64,000 bases of DNA. Origin: Lucinisca nassula (taxonomy: Eukaryota > Mollusca > Bivalvia > Lucinida > Lucinidae). The stretch is from NCBI GenBank assembly GCA_963580285.1, contig OY757014.1:98005372-98069371 (forward strand), given 5' to 3'. The notes under the pieces are model-generated. The model saw only the letters and a list, made by a program, of their open reading frames with translations, had not been told where the DNA came from and did no database searches. Positions 41,397 to 51,708 of this stretch are shown here, piece by piece; positions within the stretch are counted from its first letter, which is position 1; each line of letters starts with the position of its first letter. The translations under genes and the position numbers were made by a program.

Positions 41397-41512
41397 TTTC
41401 TTACTTTTCCCAGAAAACAGGACTTGACATTTCATGCAAATTGTCTCCAAAGGAGACAATTTGCATGAACTGTCAAATCCTGTTTCCTAGGAAAATTAGA
41501 AAAATATTTCAA
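41397..41512. mobile_element. long perfect-looking palindrome
   Basis: AAACAGGACTTGACATTTCA and CATGCAAATTGTCTCC face GGAGACAATTTGCATG and GAACTGTCAAATCCTGTTT. The arms of about 57 bp have only a few mismatches and almost no loop. It has no counterpart elsewhere in the window. Confidence 0.7.
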
Positions 41513-41597
41513 AATGTCTCTGCTGCACAAAATACCCAGGATGCAGAGCGTTAATTATGTTCAATTATCTTTGAAAACTAGTTCTCCTATACTTTAA

Positions 41598-41818
41598 CCC
41601 ATTTAGTACCAGAAACCCCAAAACAGGTACCCTGGCAAACAGTGCAGGCCCAGATCAGAGGCCGCAGAACGTGGCGTCTGATCAGGGCCTACACTGTTTG
41701 CAAAAAGTTCAGCCATTTTCCGGATAGATTTTGAAGAAAACGCAACCTGATGCCCCTAAATTTTGAAATGGACTCCTGGTATATATGAGGTGGAAGATTC
41801 CATTTGGTACTAAAAGGG
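41598..41818 (+). mobile_element. pbM-1 MITE, complete
   Basis: TTAA at 41594-41597 and 41819-41822. Starts CCCATTTAGTACCAGAAACC, ends TTTGGTACTAAAAGGG, 221 bp. Hairpin at 41636-41702. Confidence 0.9.
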
Positions 41819-41914
41819 TTAACCACAAATCAAAAGTTTGAACACTGATTAGGTTTTAATATGATCAATTCTCTTGAAAAGGATTCTTCAGCACCAAACT
41901 GGCTGTAAAAGGAA

Positions 41915-41965
41915 GGACAAGAGATCCATGGTGGACCTTAATTGCTCACCTCATTTAGGATGTAA
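41915..41965 (+). mobile_element. start of a core-repeat element (fragment)
   Basis: ACAAGAGATCCATGGTGGAC, CTTAATTGCTCACCTCAT matches the start of AGAGGGCC-type elements. The rest is not recognisable. Confidence 0.45.
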
Positions 41966-42274
41966 TAACATGGGAGATCATCTCAGAGCAAGACTATGGC
42001 AACTATGGCAGCAGTTTGAATTTTCCAAGTTATTACAAAGCACCTCTATAAATCATAGCACGGACCGTACCTGTGGGTCAACTGTTTCTGAGTGCAGGCT
42101 GGATATCATTAACCCATTGCATGTGGAAAACCCCTAAAGGGGTAGCTTGTCAAACAGCTCCTTAGGGGCAAATTCTTTCCTTTAAGAGTTGACCCTTATT
42201 GATATGGGAGACAAAAATACTTTTGCAGGAGTTGCCTCCCCTTAAGGTTTTCCCATTCGCCTTAAGTTTGACTG

Positions 42275-42389
42275 TATAATGGATTCATTCAATTCACAAA
42301 CTGCATGACAGTGTAGATCTTGATCAGATGGCTTCTTCAGACCTATACTGTTTGCCGAGGTACTGGTTGCCGTCTTCAGCAGGATAAGG
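42275..42389 (+). mobile_element. pbM-3 remnant
   Basis: CAATTCACAAACTGCATGACAGTGTAGATC, GATCAGATGGCTTCTTCAG, GTCTTCAGCAGGATAAGG are pbM-3 pieces (quoted in parts). Half of the hairpin has been deleted. Confidence 0.5.
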
Positions 42390-42608
42390 TACACCACAAC
42401 CTCGTTATAACATGGTTCATTGTAACACAATTTTGGTTATAACACGGTTTCAAGATGGCAAAAATGTATAGATTAATAGAAAAATGACCATAAATGGTCA
42501 TTTTCCTATATAATCTATACATTTTTGTTTGGATATTACACGGTTGTTTAACTAACACGGTTTCTGTATTGGACCCCATTAATAGTGTTATAAAGAGGTT
42601 GTGGTGTA
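42390..42608. mobile_element. TA-2 MITE, complete
   Basis: TACACCACAACCTCGTTATA to AGAGGTTGTGGTGTA, with central palindrome AAAATGACCATAAATGGTCA. Adjacent to the pbM-3 remnant. Confidence 0.9.
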
Positions 42609-42734
42609 TGTACCATAATCACTTTAATGAGGCAATTCTCCCCCAAAAATATGTAACTAACAAGAAATATGGAAAATCATCTCCTTAACTACCCTCATTG
42701 ATCCTCATTATCTGGAGCTATGATTAAGGGAAAT

Positions 42735-42965
42735 GGGAACACCTTCAGGGGAGCTAAGTCCTCCATAAGTATTTTTCTATCCAATGTCAATAGGGGTCAA
42801 CTCTTAAAGGAAAGAATTTGCTCCAGAGGAGCAAATTCTTTCCTTTAAGAGTAGACCCTTTTTTTACAAGGACAGAGCTTATGGAAAAGTGAACAGGAAG
42901 TCCCGAAAGTTGTTTCCCTTTGAAAAATGGTGGAAAACTGTGCCAGGTGTTCCCATTCCCCTTAA
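42735..42965. mobile_element. fold-back MITE
   Basis: The palindrome GGTCAACTCTTAAAGGAAAG with GAATTTGCTCC and its complement is at 42796-42860. Outer segments GGGAACACCTTCAGGGGA and GGTGTTCCCATTCCCCTTAA are also inverted. A partial relative is at 42150-42260 (GCAAATTCTTTCCTTTAAGA). Confidence 0.65.
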
Positions 42966-43019
42966 GTAACAAAAACAGGGCTCAAAAACAATCAGAATAC
43001 TGTAAAAAAAAACAAAATT

Positions 43020-43480
43020 CGGACATCTTAAGTACTTGCTAAAATTCGCCTAAACTTTTAACAAATTTGTTTCATGGTCCAGGAAAGAGTCCAAAGGTTG
43101 GTCGTTGGTTGATTTGAGGTTTAACATCCCCGTCAACACTGTACAGGTCATTTTGGAGACGTTGCTTCCAATTTTTTTAGACTTTTACCCAACATTGAGA
43201 TGAAATGACATCTCAAGCCCTGTAGCCCAATGAAACCAATAGGATTTGTATGCATGGGCGGTCCAACTGGCACCGCTTTGCCTGGGCAGGCTTAGATTCT
43301 TTTAAGTGGTTTACCAGTACTCGTGTGCGGCAGGTTTCAGCTCTGCATGGAAGCATCATGCAGCCCTTCTATTTCTTCAAGCCCAAATGGGCGGGAGCCA
43401 AGGAGTCCAAAGGTGCAGATGGAATGGCAGACAATGTAGACCCTGATTCTTCACTTTTTGCTAAGGCATATCTGTCCCAA
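43020..43480. mobile_element. shared-core MITE interrupted by SINE-A
   Basis: The left part (43030-43097: TTGCTAAAATTCGCC, GAAAGAGTCCAAAGG) and right part (43403-43480: AGTCCAAAGGTGCAGATGG, AATGTAGACCCTGATTC) are the two halves of the 11560-type MITE. GAGTCCAAAGGT is duplicated on both sides of the SINE. Confidence 0.7.
43100..43400 (-). mobile_element. SINE-A copy
   Basis: Reversed full-length copy: GATTTGAGGTTTAACATCCC to CTTCAAGCCCAAATGGGCGG. The duplicated GAGTCCAAAGGT bounds it. Confidence 0.85.
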
Positions 43481-43614
43481 TACTTGGTATCATTATGGTA
43501 GTCAAATATAAATGAACATTTCAATTCTAGCAGACAAGAACAAACATTATGCCAAACTGATGCATCATTATCCGAGATTAATGAAGGTGGTTTTATTTTG
43601 GAGCTGCCTCTTAA

Positions 43615-43835
43615 CCCATTTTGTACCGGAAACCCCAATATGGGTACCCTGGCAAACAGTGCAGGCCCAGATCAGACGCCGCAGAATGCGGCGTCTGATC
43701 AGGGCCTACACTGTTTGCAAAAAGTTCAGCCATTTTCCTAATCAATTTTGAAGAAAACACAACCCGACACCCCTAAATTTCCAAATGGACTCCTGCTATA
43801 TATAAGGAAGAAGATTCCATTCGGTACAAAAAGGG
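43615..43835 (+). mobile_element. pbM-1 MITE, complete
   Basis: TTAA at 43611-43614 and 43836-43839. Starts CCCATTTTGTACCGGAAACC, ends TTCGGTACAAAAAGGG, 221 bp. The hairpin tip is CAGACGCCGCAGAATGCGGC (43673-43692). The best preserved copy. Confidence 0.92.
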
Positions 43836-44149
43836 TTAATGTAGACTAATAGATCTTGCAGATGCTAAAATAATCATCCACCAGAACATTGCAGAAGAAA
43901 AGAGATTTTCAGTGCATAAACTGGTATGCCAATGTTGGATCCCATCTGGGTGCTTATATCCCCTATTCTATAACCATCATACCTGCTTTTTGACAATTTT
44001 GATCATTCAGATGTACTATGCACAGATGAAAGGACGAGTAATGAATGGCTTTTGGATTACTGAAGCTGTTGCTTCTTCACACAGCATGTTTTTCCTGCAA
44101 AAACTAAATTATCTTGCACTTTCAAGTGATTGATTAGATGTTTAACATG

Positions 44150-45597
44150 CATTTTGATGTTGCAAATTTCTTACATTCCAGGTAGTTCTCTCTGTCTGGG
44201 AAACTGGATTCTCTCATCCCATTTTAGACAGGGTCAAATATAACCCAAAATACTATAAGAGTTGTCATCAGACAGGGTAGCTAGCTTTGGAAATGTCTTT
44301 GAGGCCATGGGCGTAGATCGGGCTATTGCCTAATAAATCTTTGAACCTATATCATTATACCAAATATGAACCAAATCAATCTTAAGTTTGGAAAATATGA
44401 GCTCTAGAAAAACTTTAGCATTAAATTCATAAGTCTGTGTCCTTGATCTTGGCTAACAGATAAGCTGTTTACCAGTACTCAAGTTCGGTTGGTTTCAGCT
44501 CTGTGCGGAAGAACCAGCCAATCTATTTCTTCCAATGGGCAGAGCCCCTTGAGGTCTTGAGCATGGGCAGAGAATCGCTGACTAAAACTTTGGACCTATG
44601 CCTTATCATCATACCATATATGAAACAAATCCATCATATGGTTTGGGTAATTCAATCTCTAACATTTAACAATTTCTAAATTTGAAGTCTGTGACCTTGA
44701 CCTTGATGTCACTGGCATGGGTGGTGGTATAGTTGAATGAAACTTTGGACCTATATCTATCATCATATCAAATATGAACCAAATCCATTTTACTAACAGG
44801 AAAATATGAGCTGTTAAAAAACTTCAACATTAATGATGTTCAAGTTTTTAAAAAGTAGGTCAAGGTAACAAGGTAAAAAATTATGGTACCACTGGAAAGG
44901 TCTTGTCACAAGAAATGCACACATGAAATATGAAAGCCCTATCACCTACCGACAAGGTAATAAAAAATTATGGTATCATCACAAGGAATGAACATGTGAA
45001 ATATGAAAGCCTTATCACTCACCAATCAAAAGTTATGGCCAATAGTAAAGTTTTTAAAAAGTAAGTCAAACAAGGTCAAGGTCACAAGATAAAAAGTTAT
45101 GGTGCCACTTGAAAGGTTTTGTGACATGGAATGCACATGTGGAATATGAAAATCCTATCACTAACCAATCAAAAGTTATGGCCAATCAATAAACTTCCAT
45201 TCAGCTGATTGCAAATATCATTTCTGATGCCACAAGCTACCATGCGATCAGAAAAATCCACTGTTTTTTTTTTTTTTTTTTCTTTTTCATTTTTTTTCAT
45301 ACAAATGTCTAAGTGACCAAATTTGACCTTGACATAAAACAGGTCAAGGTCAACCTAGGGTCATCATTTAAAGGAATTCGGTAGGGCTCCAAGTCCCTAA
45401 TGCTAGCTACCAAGGTTCAAGGTCATTGACCATTTGGTTCCTGAGAAAAAGATTTTTAAACATTTTTTCCATATAATATTATCGCCATGGTGGCCATATT
45501 GGTTATGTGACCCAATTCTTACAAACAAAATTTCCTTTCCCCTTTCCATCTAATTTGGTTTCAGTCAACCCAGCAGTTAAAGTGGAGAAGATAAAAC
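44150..45597. mobile_element. decayed core-repeat sequence with a reversed SINE-A fragment
   Basis: Repeated phrases (ATGAACCAAATCCAT, AAAAGTTATGGCCAAT, GGTCAAGGTCAC, TGAAATATGAAAGCC) recur every 80-140 bp. A reversed SINE-A piece is at 44462-44548 (TTTACCAGTACTCAAG, CCAGCCAATCTATTTC). A T tract lies at 45264-45281. No ends were defined. Confidence 0.55.
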
Positions 45598-45973
45598 AAG
45601 AGGCCCATTGGCCACTATGCTAACCAGAGCTCAGGATTGGTGGGCACTGCCCACTGGCAGCCACGTATGATTTTAATATATTGATAACAAACCCATTTCT
45701 ATAATGAGCACCTATATGGATTCTGTATCTGAAATATTAGGCCTTTTATGAAGTGGAGGGGGTGGGGCATGGACCTAACGGAGCACAGGTTGGTATCACT
45801 GAATGCGTCTTATCATAAGGAATAAGAATATATATGGTTTAGGGTTGGGTTGTACAGTTCCTGAGATATAATGCCTTTTAAGCTGTGGAGGGAGGAGTTG
45901 GGGCATGACCCTGGCAGACCCCAGGAAAGCCCAAGATTGTTGCCACTGTCTTATCATTAGGACCAAGAATATG

Positions 45974-47860
45974 GTGTAAAAATTCTTATATTAAGACCAC
46001 CTTCTGGACTGTTCTTTAAGAACACTTTTGAACACTCCAGAAGGTGTTCTTAAAATAGTAGAACCTAGAACAGTGTTTTCAGAGGAAAACATATGTCCCC
46101 CCACCAGTTTGAAGTCCAGAGCATCTTGACATTTCTTTTGTATATGGTCTTCTTACAAAAATTCTATATATCCACTCATTCAGGAAACTGAGTGGTTTCT
46201 TTTGTATATGGTCTTGTTGCAAAAATTCTATTCATCAACTCATTCAGGAGACTAAGTGCTGAAAGCCTATTTTTTAACGTCTAAGTCCTGTGGTGACCTT
46301 GAAAATTGGGTCAAGGTCACCAAAATCTAATCAGTCCTTGAGACCATCCCATTTATCTTATGTACCAAGTCTGAACCAAATCCATCCAATGGTTCAGGAG
46401 ATAGAGTACAGACAAGCTTATTTTTAACAGTCTAAGTCCCTTGGTGACCTTGAAAATTAGGTCAAGGTCACCAAAATCTAATCAGTTCTAGAGACTACCC
46501 CACATATCTTATGTACCAAGTTTAAACCAAATCCATCCATTGGTTCAGGAGAAAGAGCACAGGCAAGCTTATTTTTAACAGCCTAAGACCCGTGGTGACC
46601 TTGAAAATTGGATCAAGGTCACCAAAATCTAATCAGTCCTTGAGACCATCCCATTTATCTTATGTACCAAGTCTGAAACAAATCCATCCATTGGTTCAGG
46701 AGATAGAGGGCAGACAAGCTTATTTTTAACAATCTAAGTCCCGTGGTGACCTTGAAAATTAGGTCCAGGTCACCAAAATCTCATCAATTCTAGAGACTGT
46801 CCAACTTACCTTATGTACCAAGTTTGAACCAAATCCATCATTCGGGTCAGGAGATAGAGCGCAGACAAGTTTATTTTTAACAGTCTAAGTCCCGTTGTGA
46901 CCTTGAAAATTAGGTCAAGGTCACCAAAATCTAATCAGTTCTAGAGACTATCCCACTTACTTTATGTACCAAGTTTGAACCAAATCCATCCATTGGTTCA
47001 GGAGATAGAGTGCAGACAAGCTTATTTTTAACAGTCTTAGTCCCGTGGTGACCTTTAAAATTAGGTCAAGGTCACCAAAATCTAATCAGTTCTTGAGACC
47101 ATCCCAATTGTCCTATGTACCAAGTTTGAACAAAATCCATCCATTGGTTCAGGAGATAGAGTGCAGACAAGCTTTTTTGGCCTAAAATTCGACAATGTTT
47201 TGAGCACTGTGACCTTGAAAATTAGACCAAGGTCACCAAAATCTAACTAGAGCTATCACTAAAGGTGATGAATACCCCCACAAAAACTGCCTTGATAGTA
47301 CAACAGCACCATTTTGCAATTTTTTCACTTGAAAGGGGCCATAACTATGTCGAAAATTGACGAATTGTAGTGGAAATCAAACTTAACCTGTATTTTATGA
47401 TGTTACATCAGTGTACCAAACAATTATAAAAATCGGTGAAGCGCTTTTAGAGTTATCGTCTGGAAACCAAGTCAACAGACCGACAGACCGACAAGTTCAC
47501 TCCTATATACCCCCCCAAATTTCATTTGTGGGGGTATAAACAGTACTTTTCCCACTCCCAATGGTGTATCTGTGTAAGTTTAATCAAAATCCATCCATCC
47601 ATTCAGGAGATAGAGTGCAGACAAGAGGCAACGCCAACGCCAACGCCGACAGGATCCGCACCAAAACCAATATGTCCCCCTCCCTTTCGGGTGGGGGGAC
47701 ATAAAAAACCAATATGTCCCCCTCCCTTTCGGGTGGGGGGACATAACTATTCGTAGGTATAGAAAACACAAAGACAGAATGACTAGAACCCTTTCCATAA
47801 GCTTTTAAAAGCAGAATTAGTCTTAAATTTAGGAGGTCTTAATAGTGGAATTTTACTGTA
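45974..47860. mobile_element. TA-1 MITE, middle shell of the nest
   Basis: The left half at 45974-46067 (TTATATTAAGACCACCTTCT, a worn hairpin) and the right half at 47757-47860 (GTATAGAAAACACAAAGACA to GGAATTTTACTGTA) match the continuous copy at 36332-36531. The insert between them is about 1.69 kb. Confidence 0.75.
46070..47752 (+). mobile_element. core-repeat element, inner shell, with seven 150-bp units
   Basis: Starts near ATATGTCCCCCCACC and ends GGTGGGGGGACATAA, inverted termini. Seven units of about 150 bp each carry GGTGACCTTGAAAATTAGGT, CAAGGTCACCAAAATCTAAT and CCATCCATTGGTTCAGGAGA. Near the end lie GGGGGTATAAACAG and a (CGCCAA)n tract, and ATGTCCCCCTCCCTTTCGGG is duplicated in tandem. 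Confidence 0.75.
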
Positions 47861-49497
47861 TATTGTTTAGGGGTGGGGATCTGAACTGCTTCTGAGATAC
47901 GAGACCCTTTTATGAAGTGGAGGGGAGAGCAATAGCCCCTGTGGACTGCCAAGTTGGTGGGACTGAATGCGTCCAATCATAAGGAAAAAAAATATACATA
48001 ATATGGGTTGGATACCTTAATGGTGTCTGAGATATATGGCCTTTTATGAAGTGGAGGGGTGAGCCATGGCCTCAGCACATTGCCCTAGCACAAAGAGCCC
48101 CAGGTTGGTGTGACTGAATGAGTCTTATCATAAGGTACTGGAATATACATGCATTAGGGGTGGGGATCTGAATGGCTTCAGAGATATATGGCATTTTATG
48201 AAGTGGCGGGGTAGGGCATGGCCCGAGACATGACCCGAGGCTAACCAGGGGATCCCCAGGTTGGTGTCAGTGAATCCATCTTATCATAAGGAACATGTAT
48301 ATAATATTTTATGGTTTAGGGGTGGAGATCTGAATAGTTTCTGCGATACATGCCTTTTGTGAAGTGGAGGGGCAAGGGCATGGCCCCGGGACAACACGGG
48401 AGACCCCTAGATTGGTATCACTGAATGTTGTCTTACCATAGGAACAAGAATATGTATGGTTTAGGGGTGGGGATCTGAAAGGTTTCTGAGAAATTGGGCC
48501 TTTTATGAAGTGGAAGGGATGGGCATGGCCCCGGCAAATGCCAGGGAACCCCTAGGTTGGTGTCACTGAATGTGTCTTATCATAAGGATAAAGAATACAT
48601 ATGGTTTATGGGTGGGGATCTGAATGGTTTCTGAGATTTGGCCTTTTATGAAGCCGAGGGGGTGGGGCATGGCCCTGGCACACCTGGGGGACTGCCAGGT
48701 TGGCATAAAAGCATATTGCTGAAAGAAGTTTACTCAAGGAATATTTCTATAAAAAACCTGTCAAAATATCTGCAAAGGCTTGGCAGTAAATGCCATTTTT
48801 CTATTTTCCCCATTATAAGTCTATGGAAACTCTTAAGTTGCCTTAGCAACCAAACTAATCAGCTGATTTTCATTAAAAACACAAATTTTCAATCCTCCAG
48901 CCCAAAGATGCTACAGATAAAATTTGGGTTGAATCAGCCCATTGGTTTCAGAGGATATGTCATTTGAAAGAGTTGATGCCACATGACAGATGACGACAGA
49001 CAACTGCCTATCCTATAAGCTCCCCCGGAGCCTTTGACTCTGGTGAGCTAAAAACATGAACGTAAATGTGGACACCAACCCCGATTCCATCGCAAACACC
49101 ATGCCAACAGTGGAGATTGTGCAAAAGTCTCCAGGCAAGCTTACAATGCAATCAAGATTACCAAAGAGCTACCAAAACTTGTAAGACTGTCATGATGTAC
49201 TGCACAAGTTTGGACAGAATTCTTAAATGAGTTTTGGTGATATGGTGCAGGCCAGAAAAAATTTGAACAAGCTTTTGGACTTGTGTGACATTGAAAAGTG
49301 TGTTAAGTCACCAAAATTTAATCAAGTTGTTTGCATTTTGAACTACATGTAATATATTATACCAAATTTTGCCAGAATTAATACAGTACAGACAGCTTTG
49401 CACTTAAGTCAATGTCAGAAAAATTTAATCAAGGCTTTCGCAGGTTGCAACAATATATTGTACCAAGTCTGAGCATAAAGGTAACAAACTGACTTAA

Positions 49498-49702
49498 CCC
49501 TTATCTTGCTGAATATTCATTTAAGCCACATCCATTTCTGTCTATCAACCAATCAAATTACTTGATGTAATTTATTGCTACAAATTCATAAATTGAATGT
49601 CAAACAGTGTAGATCCTGATCAGATGGCTTCTTCAGAAGCCATCTGATCTGGATCTACACTGTTTGCAAAGATAGGGGTTGTCTTGAACAGCAAGATAAG
49701 GG
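49498..49702 (+). mobile_element. pbM-3 MITE, complete, next to a splice donor
   Basis: Exact TTAA at 49494-49497 and 49703-49706. Starts CCCTTATCTTGCTGAATATT and ends GAACAGCAAGATAAGGG, 205 bp, hairpin at 49598-49668. Its edge is about 19 bp into the intron that follows the exon ending at 49726. Reference copy of the family. Confidence 0.92.
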
Positions 49703-49725
49703 TTAATGGTGATCAAACTACCTAC

Positions 49726-49860
49726 CGCATCTGCCACGCCTCCCGGTAATATGGTCTTAACAACCACGCCTGTGCTCCTACCCCCAATGATACCAAATCC
49801 CAGCCCCGTTCCATCATTAATTAGGTCAATAACTTCGATCTGAGTCCATTCTGTATTCAA
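49726..49860 (-). CDS. Patj/Mpdz: PATJ/MPDZ-like multi-PDZ protein, exon 1 of those visible (first half of PDZ2)
   Basis: 45 codons, phase 0 at both ends: [45 protein letters not shown]. It contains the classical PDZ ligand loop GLGF and strands beta A to beta C, and joins [11 protein letters not shown] in the next exon to complete the domain. The [19 protein letters not shown] pattern is characteristic of PDZ2 of the PATJ/MPDZ family, a scaffold of the Crumbs-PALS1 complex and tight or septate junctions. The acceptor CAATTTCAG (49861-49869) is good; the donor GTAGGT (49725-49720) is acceptable. Upstream exons (L27, PDZ1) were not found up to 64000. Confidence 0.97.
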
Positions 49861-49949
49861 CTGAAATTGAAAAGAAAAATGGAAACTGCATTATGAATAC
49901 AGATGACCCTAATTATAATGACAGATTTTACAGTCTTTCATTTAACTGT

Positions 49950-50524
49950 TACACCACAACCTCTTTATGTGTGTGTGTGAATTCGGGTTTAACGTCGCTT
50001 TCAACAATTTTTCAGTCATATCAAGACGGTGTCTGGTTGCGACAGAGAGCTCAATGCTCACTTTTATAGTGCTGCCTCACTGAAGTATCATGTCCCAGAC
50101 ACATTACATGATACGACACCCAGTCACATTATCCTGACACTGGGTCAACCAGGCCTAGCTCTACCCTGTAAATCTGAGTGCCAAGCGAGGAGCAGCTAGT
50201 ACCATTCTTAACGACTTTGGTATGTCGTGGCCTGGGATCGAACATGTGACCTCCCATTCCCCGGAGCAGACACTCTACCAACTGAGCTATCGGGGCCTGT
50301 CACAACCTCTTTATAACACTATTCATGGGGTCCAAAGAAGAAACCGTGTTAGATAAACAACCGTGTCATATCCAAACAAAAATGTATAGAATATATAGGA
50401 AAATGACCATTTATACCATTTATGGTCATTTTTCTATATAACCTATATATTTTTAGGATCCATCTTGAAACCTTGCTATATCCAACACTGTTATAATGAA
50501 CAGTGTTATAATGAGGTTGTGTTG
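49950..50524. mobile_element. TA-2 MITE interrupted by SINE-F
   Basis: Starts TACACCACAACCTCTTTATG and resumes at 50301 with CACAACCTCTTTATAACACT, running to AATGAGGTTGTGTTG. The duplicated 14 bp CACAACCTCTTTAT is the SINE target duplication. The central palindrome AAAATGACCATTTATACC is slightly expanded. Confidence 0.9.
49969..50300 (-). mobile_element. SINE-F copy with 14-bp target duplication
   Basis: Perfect direct repeats CACAACCTCTTTAT at 49955-49968 and 50301-50314. On the minus strand the head is CCCCGATAGCTCAGTTGGTA (A box) with GTTCGATCCCAGG (B box); the body includes AGTGTCAGGATAATGTGACT, and it ends GACGTTAAACCCGAATTC with a (CA)n tail. 332 bp. The tRNA-like head is not a functional tRNA gene. 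Confidence 0.93.
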
Positions 50525-50549
50525 AATTAAGAAGTTATTGCTATAAAGA

Positions 50550-50892
50550 GTGTGTGTGTGTGTGTGTGTGAATTCGGGTTTAAAGTCACTTTCAACAATT
50601 TTTCAGTCATATCACGATGGTGTCTGGTTGCGACAGGGAGCTCAATGCTCACTTTTATAGTGCAGCCTCACTGAAGTATCATGTCCCACACACATTTACA
50701 TGATAGCACACCCAGTCACATTATCCTGACACTGGGTCGACCAGTCCTAGCTCTACCCTGTAAATCTGAGTGCCAAGCGAGGAGCAGCTAGTACCATTTT
50801 AACGACTTTGGTATGTCGCGGCCCGGGATCGAACCCATGACCTCCCGTTCCCCGGAGCGGACACTCTACCAACTGAGCTATCGGGGCCGGTA
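50550..50892 (-). mobile_element. SINE-F copy with 14-bp target duplication
   Basis: Direct repeats TATTGCTATAAAGA at 50536-50549 and 50893-50906. Same structure as 49969-50300 with a longer (TG)n tract (50551-50570). The two copies are separate insertions only about 250 bp apart in the same orientation. Confidence 0.93.
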
Positions 50893-50976
50893 TATTGCTA
50901 TAAAGAAGCCAAATAAAAAGGAGTATAATAGAGAATTATGGACCTTTTCTTGATATAATTACAAAAGAAAATTTAA

Positions 50977-51197
50977 CCTTTTAAGTATCAGAAACCCCAA
51001 AACGGGTATCCTGGCAAACAGTGCAGGCCCAGATCAGATGCCGCAGAATGCGGCGTCTGATCAGGGCCTCCACTGTTTGCTAAAAGTTCAGTCATTTTTC
51101 AAATAAATTATGATGAAAACACAACCTGACATCCCTAAATTTTGAAATGGCCTCCTGCTATATATAAGGAGGAAGATTCCATTTGGAACAAAACGGG
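50977..51197 (+). mobile_element. pbM-1 MITE, complete
   Basis: TTAA at 50973-50976 and 51198-51201. CCTTTTAAGTATCAGAAACC to TTTGGAACAAAACGGG, 221 bp, hairpin at 51015-51080. Confidence 0.9.
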
Positions 51198-51224
51198 TTA
51201 ATGCTGTGTAACTCCAGACTCAGC

Positions 51225-51420
51225 AGCTCCGACATAATGATGGGTCTCTGACTCTTGCTCGGGTGTCGAGGTTCGATACCCACTAGCAACATTCTTTCAC
51301 GGAGATTGATCATGACATCTTTTCTACAGTCTTTAGCTCCCTTCTGCTGTCAGAGTCAAGAATGGCAGTTGTCAGAGTTTCTGGCAAAAGAATATGCACT
51401 TTACCAGTTGATGACGAGGG
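51225..51420 (+). mobile_element. SINE-C copy, 3'-truncated
   Basis: B-box-like GAGGTTCGATACCC, then CATTCTTTCACGGAGATTGATC (quoted in part), GAATGGCAGTTGTCAGAGTT and AAGAATATGCACTTTACC. The CCTGCCCAGG part and tail are missing. Confidence 0.65.
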
Positions 51421-51708
51421 GTGGGGGGTAGTAGAATAGCTTACCAGTGAGCTAATAAAAATGACAAAATTTTTTGCAAACAGTGACGGCCATGATTTCG
51501 ACATCTGCTCTGGGCCTTGCAGAGGTTGCCAGTATCCCTTTTTAGGGTTTCTCGTTTGAAATGGAATAAAGATGGTACCCCCTCCATCCCAACCCAACCT
51601 CTCCAACCCACTGCAAAACAAGAATGATGCAGTATCCAAATTGTTTACATGACCACAGCTGCTTCATACGGGTGTTGAGGAACTCTGACGCAATACTTTG
51701 CTTTTTAA

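Larger units (their letters stand above)
45598..49051 (+). mobile_element. core-repeat element, outer shell of a triple nest
   Basis: Starts ACAAGAGGCCCATTGGCCAC and ends CCGGAGCCTTTGACTCTGGT then GAGCTAAAA. Its core is an array of about 138-bp units (GGTTTAGGGGTGGGGATCTG, CCTTTTATGAAGTGGAGGGG, GAATGTGTCTTATCATAAGG). Two units lie before 45974 and about six after 47860. The middle is a TA-1 MITE that itself contains another element. Removing both insertions restores the array. Confidence 0.75.
39946..49725 (-). other. 9.8 kb intron inside PDZ2
   Basis: GT donor at 49725-49724 and AG acceptor at 39947-39946. It contains about ten MITEs, SINE-A copies and a nested core-repeat complex at 45598-49051. 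The interval 43840-44150 and parts of 40860-41400 show nothing recognisable. Confidence 0.8.

Noticed and set aside
50225..50298. tRNA gene on the minus strand
   Set aside because: This is the tRNA-like head of SINE-F. Two copies with the same body and tail and target duplications show it is a retroposon.
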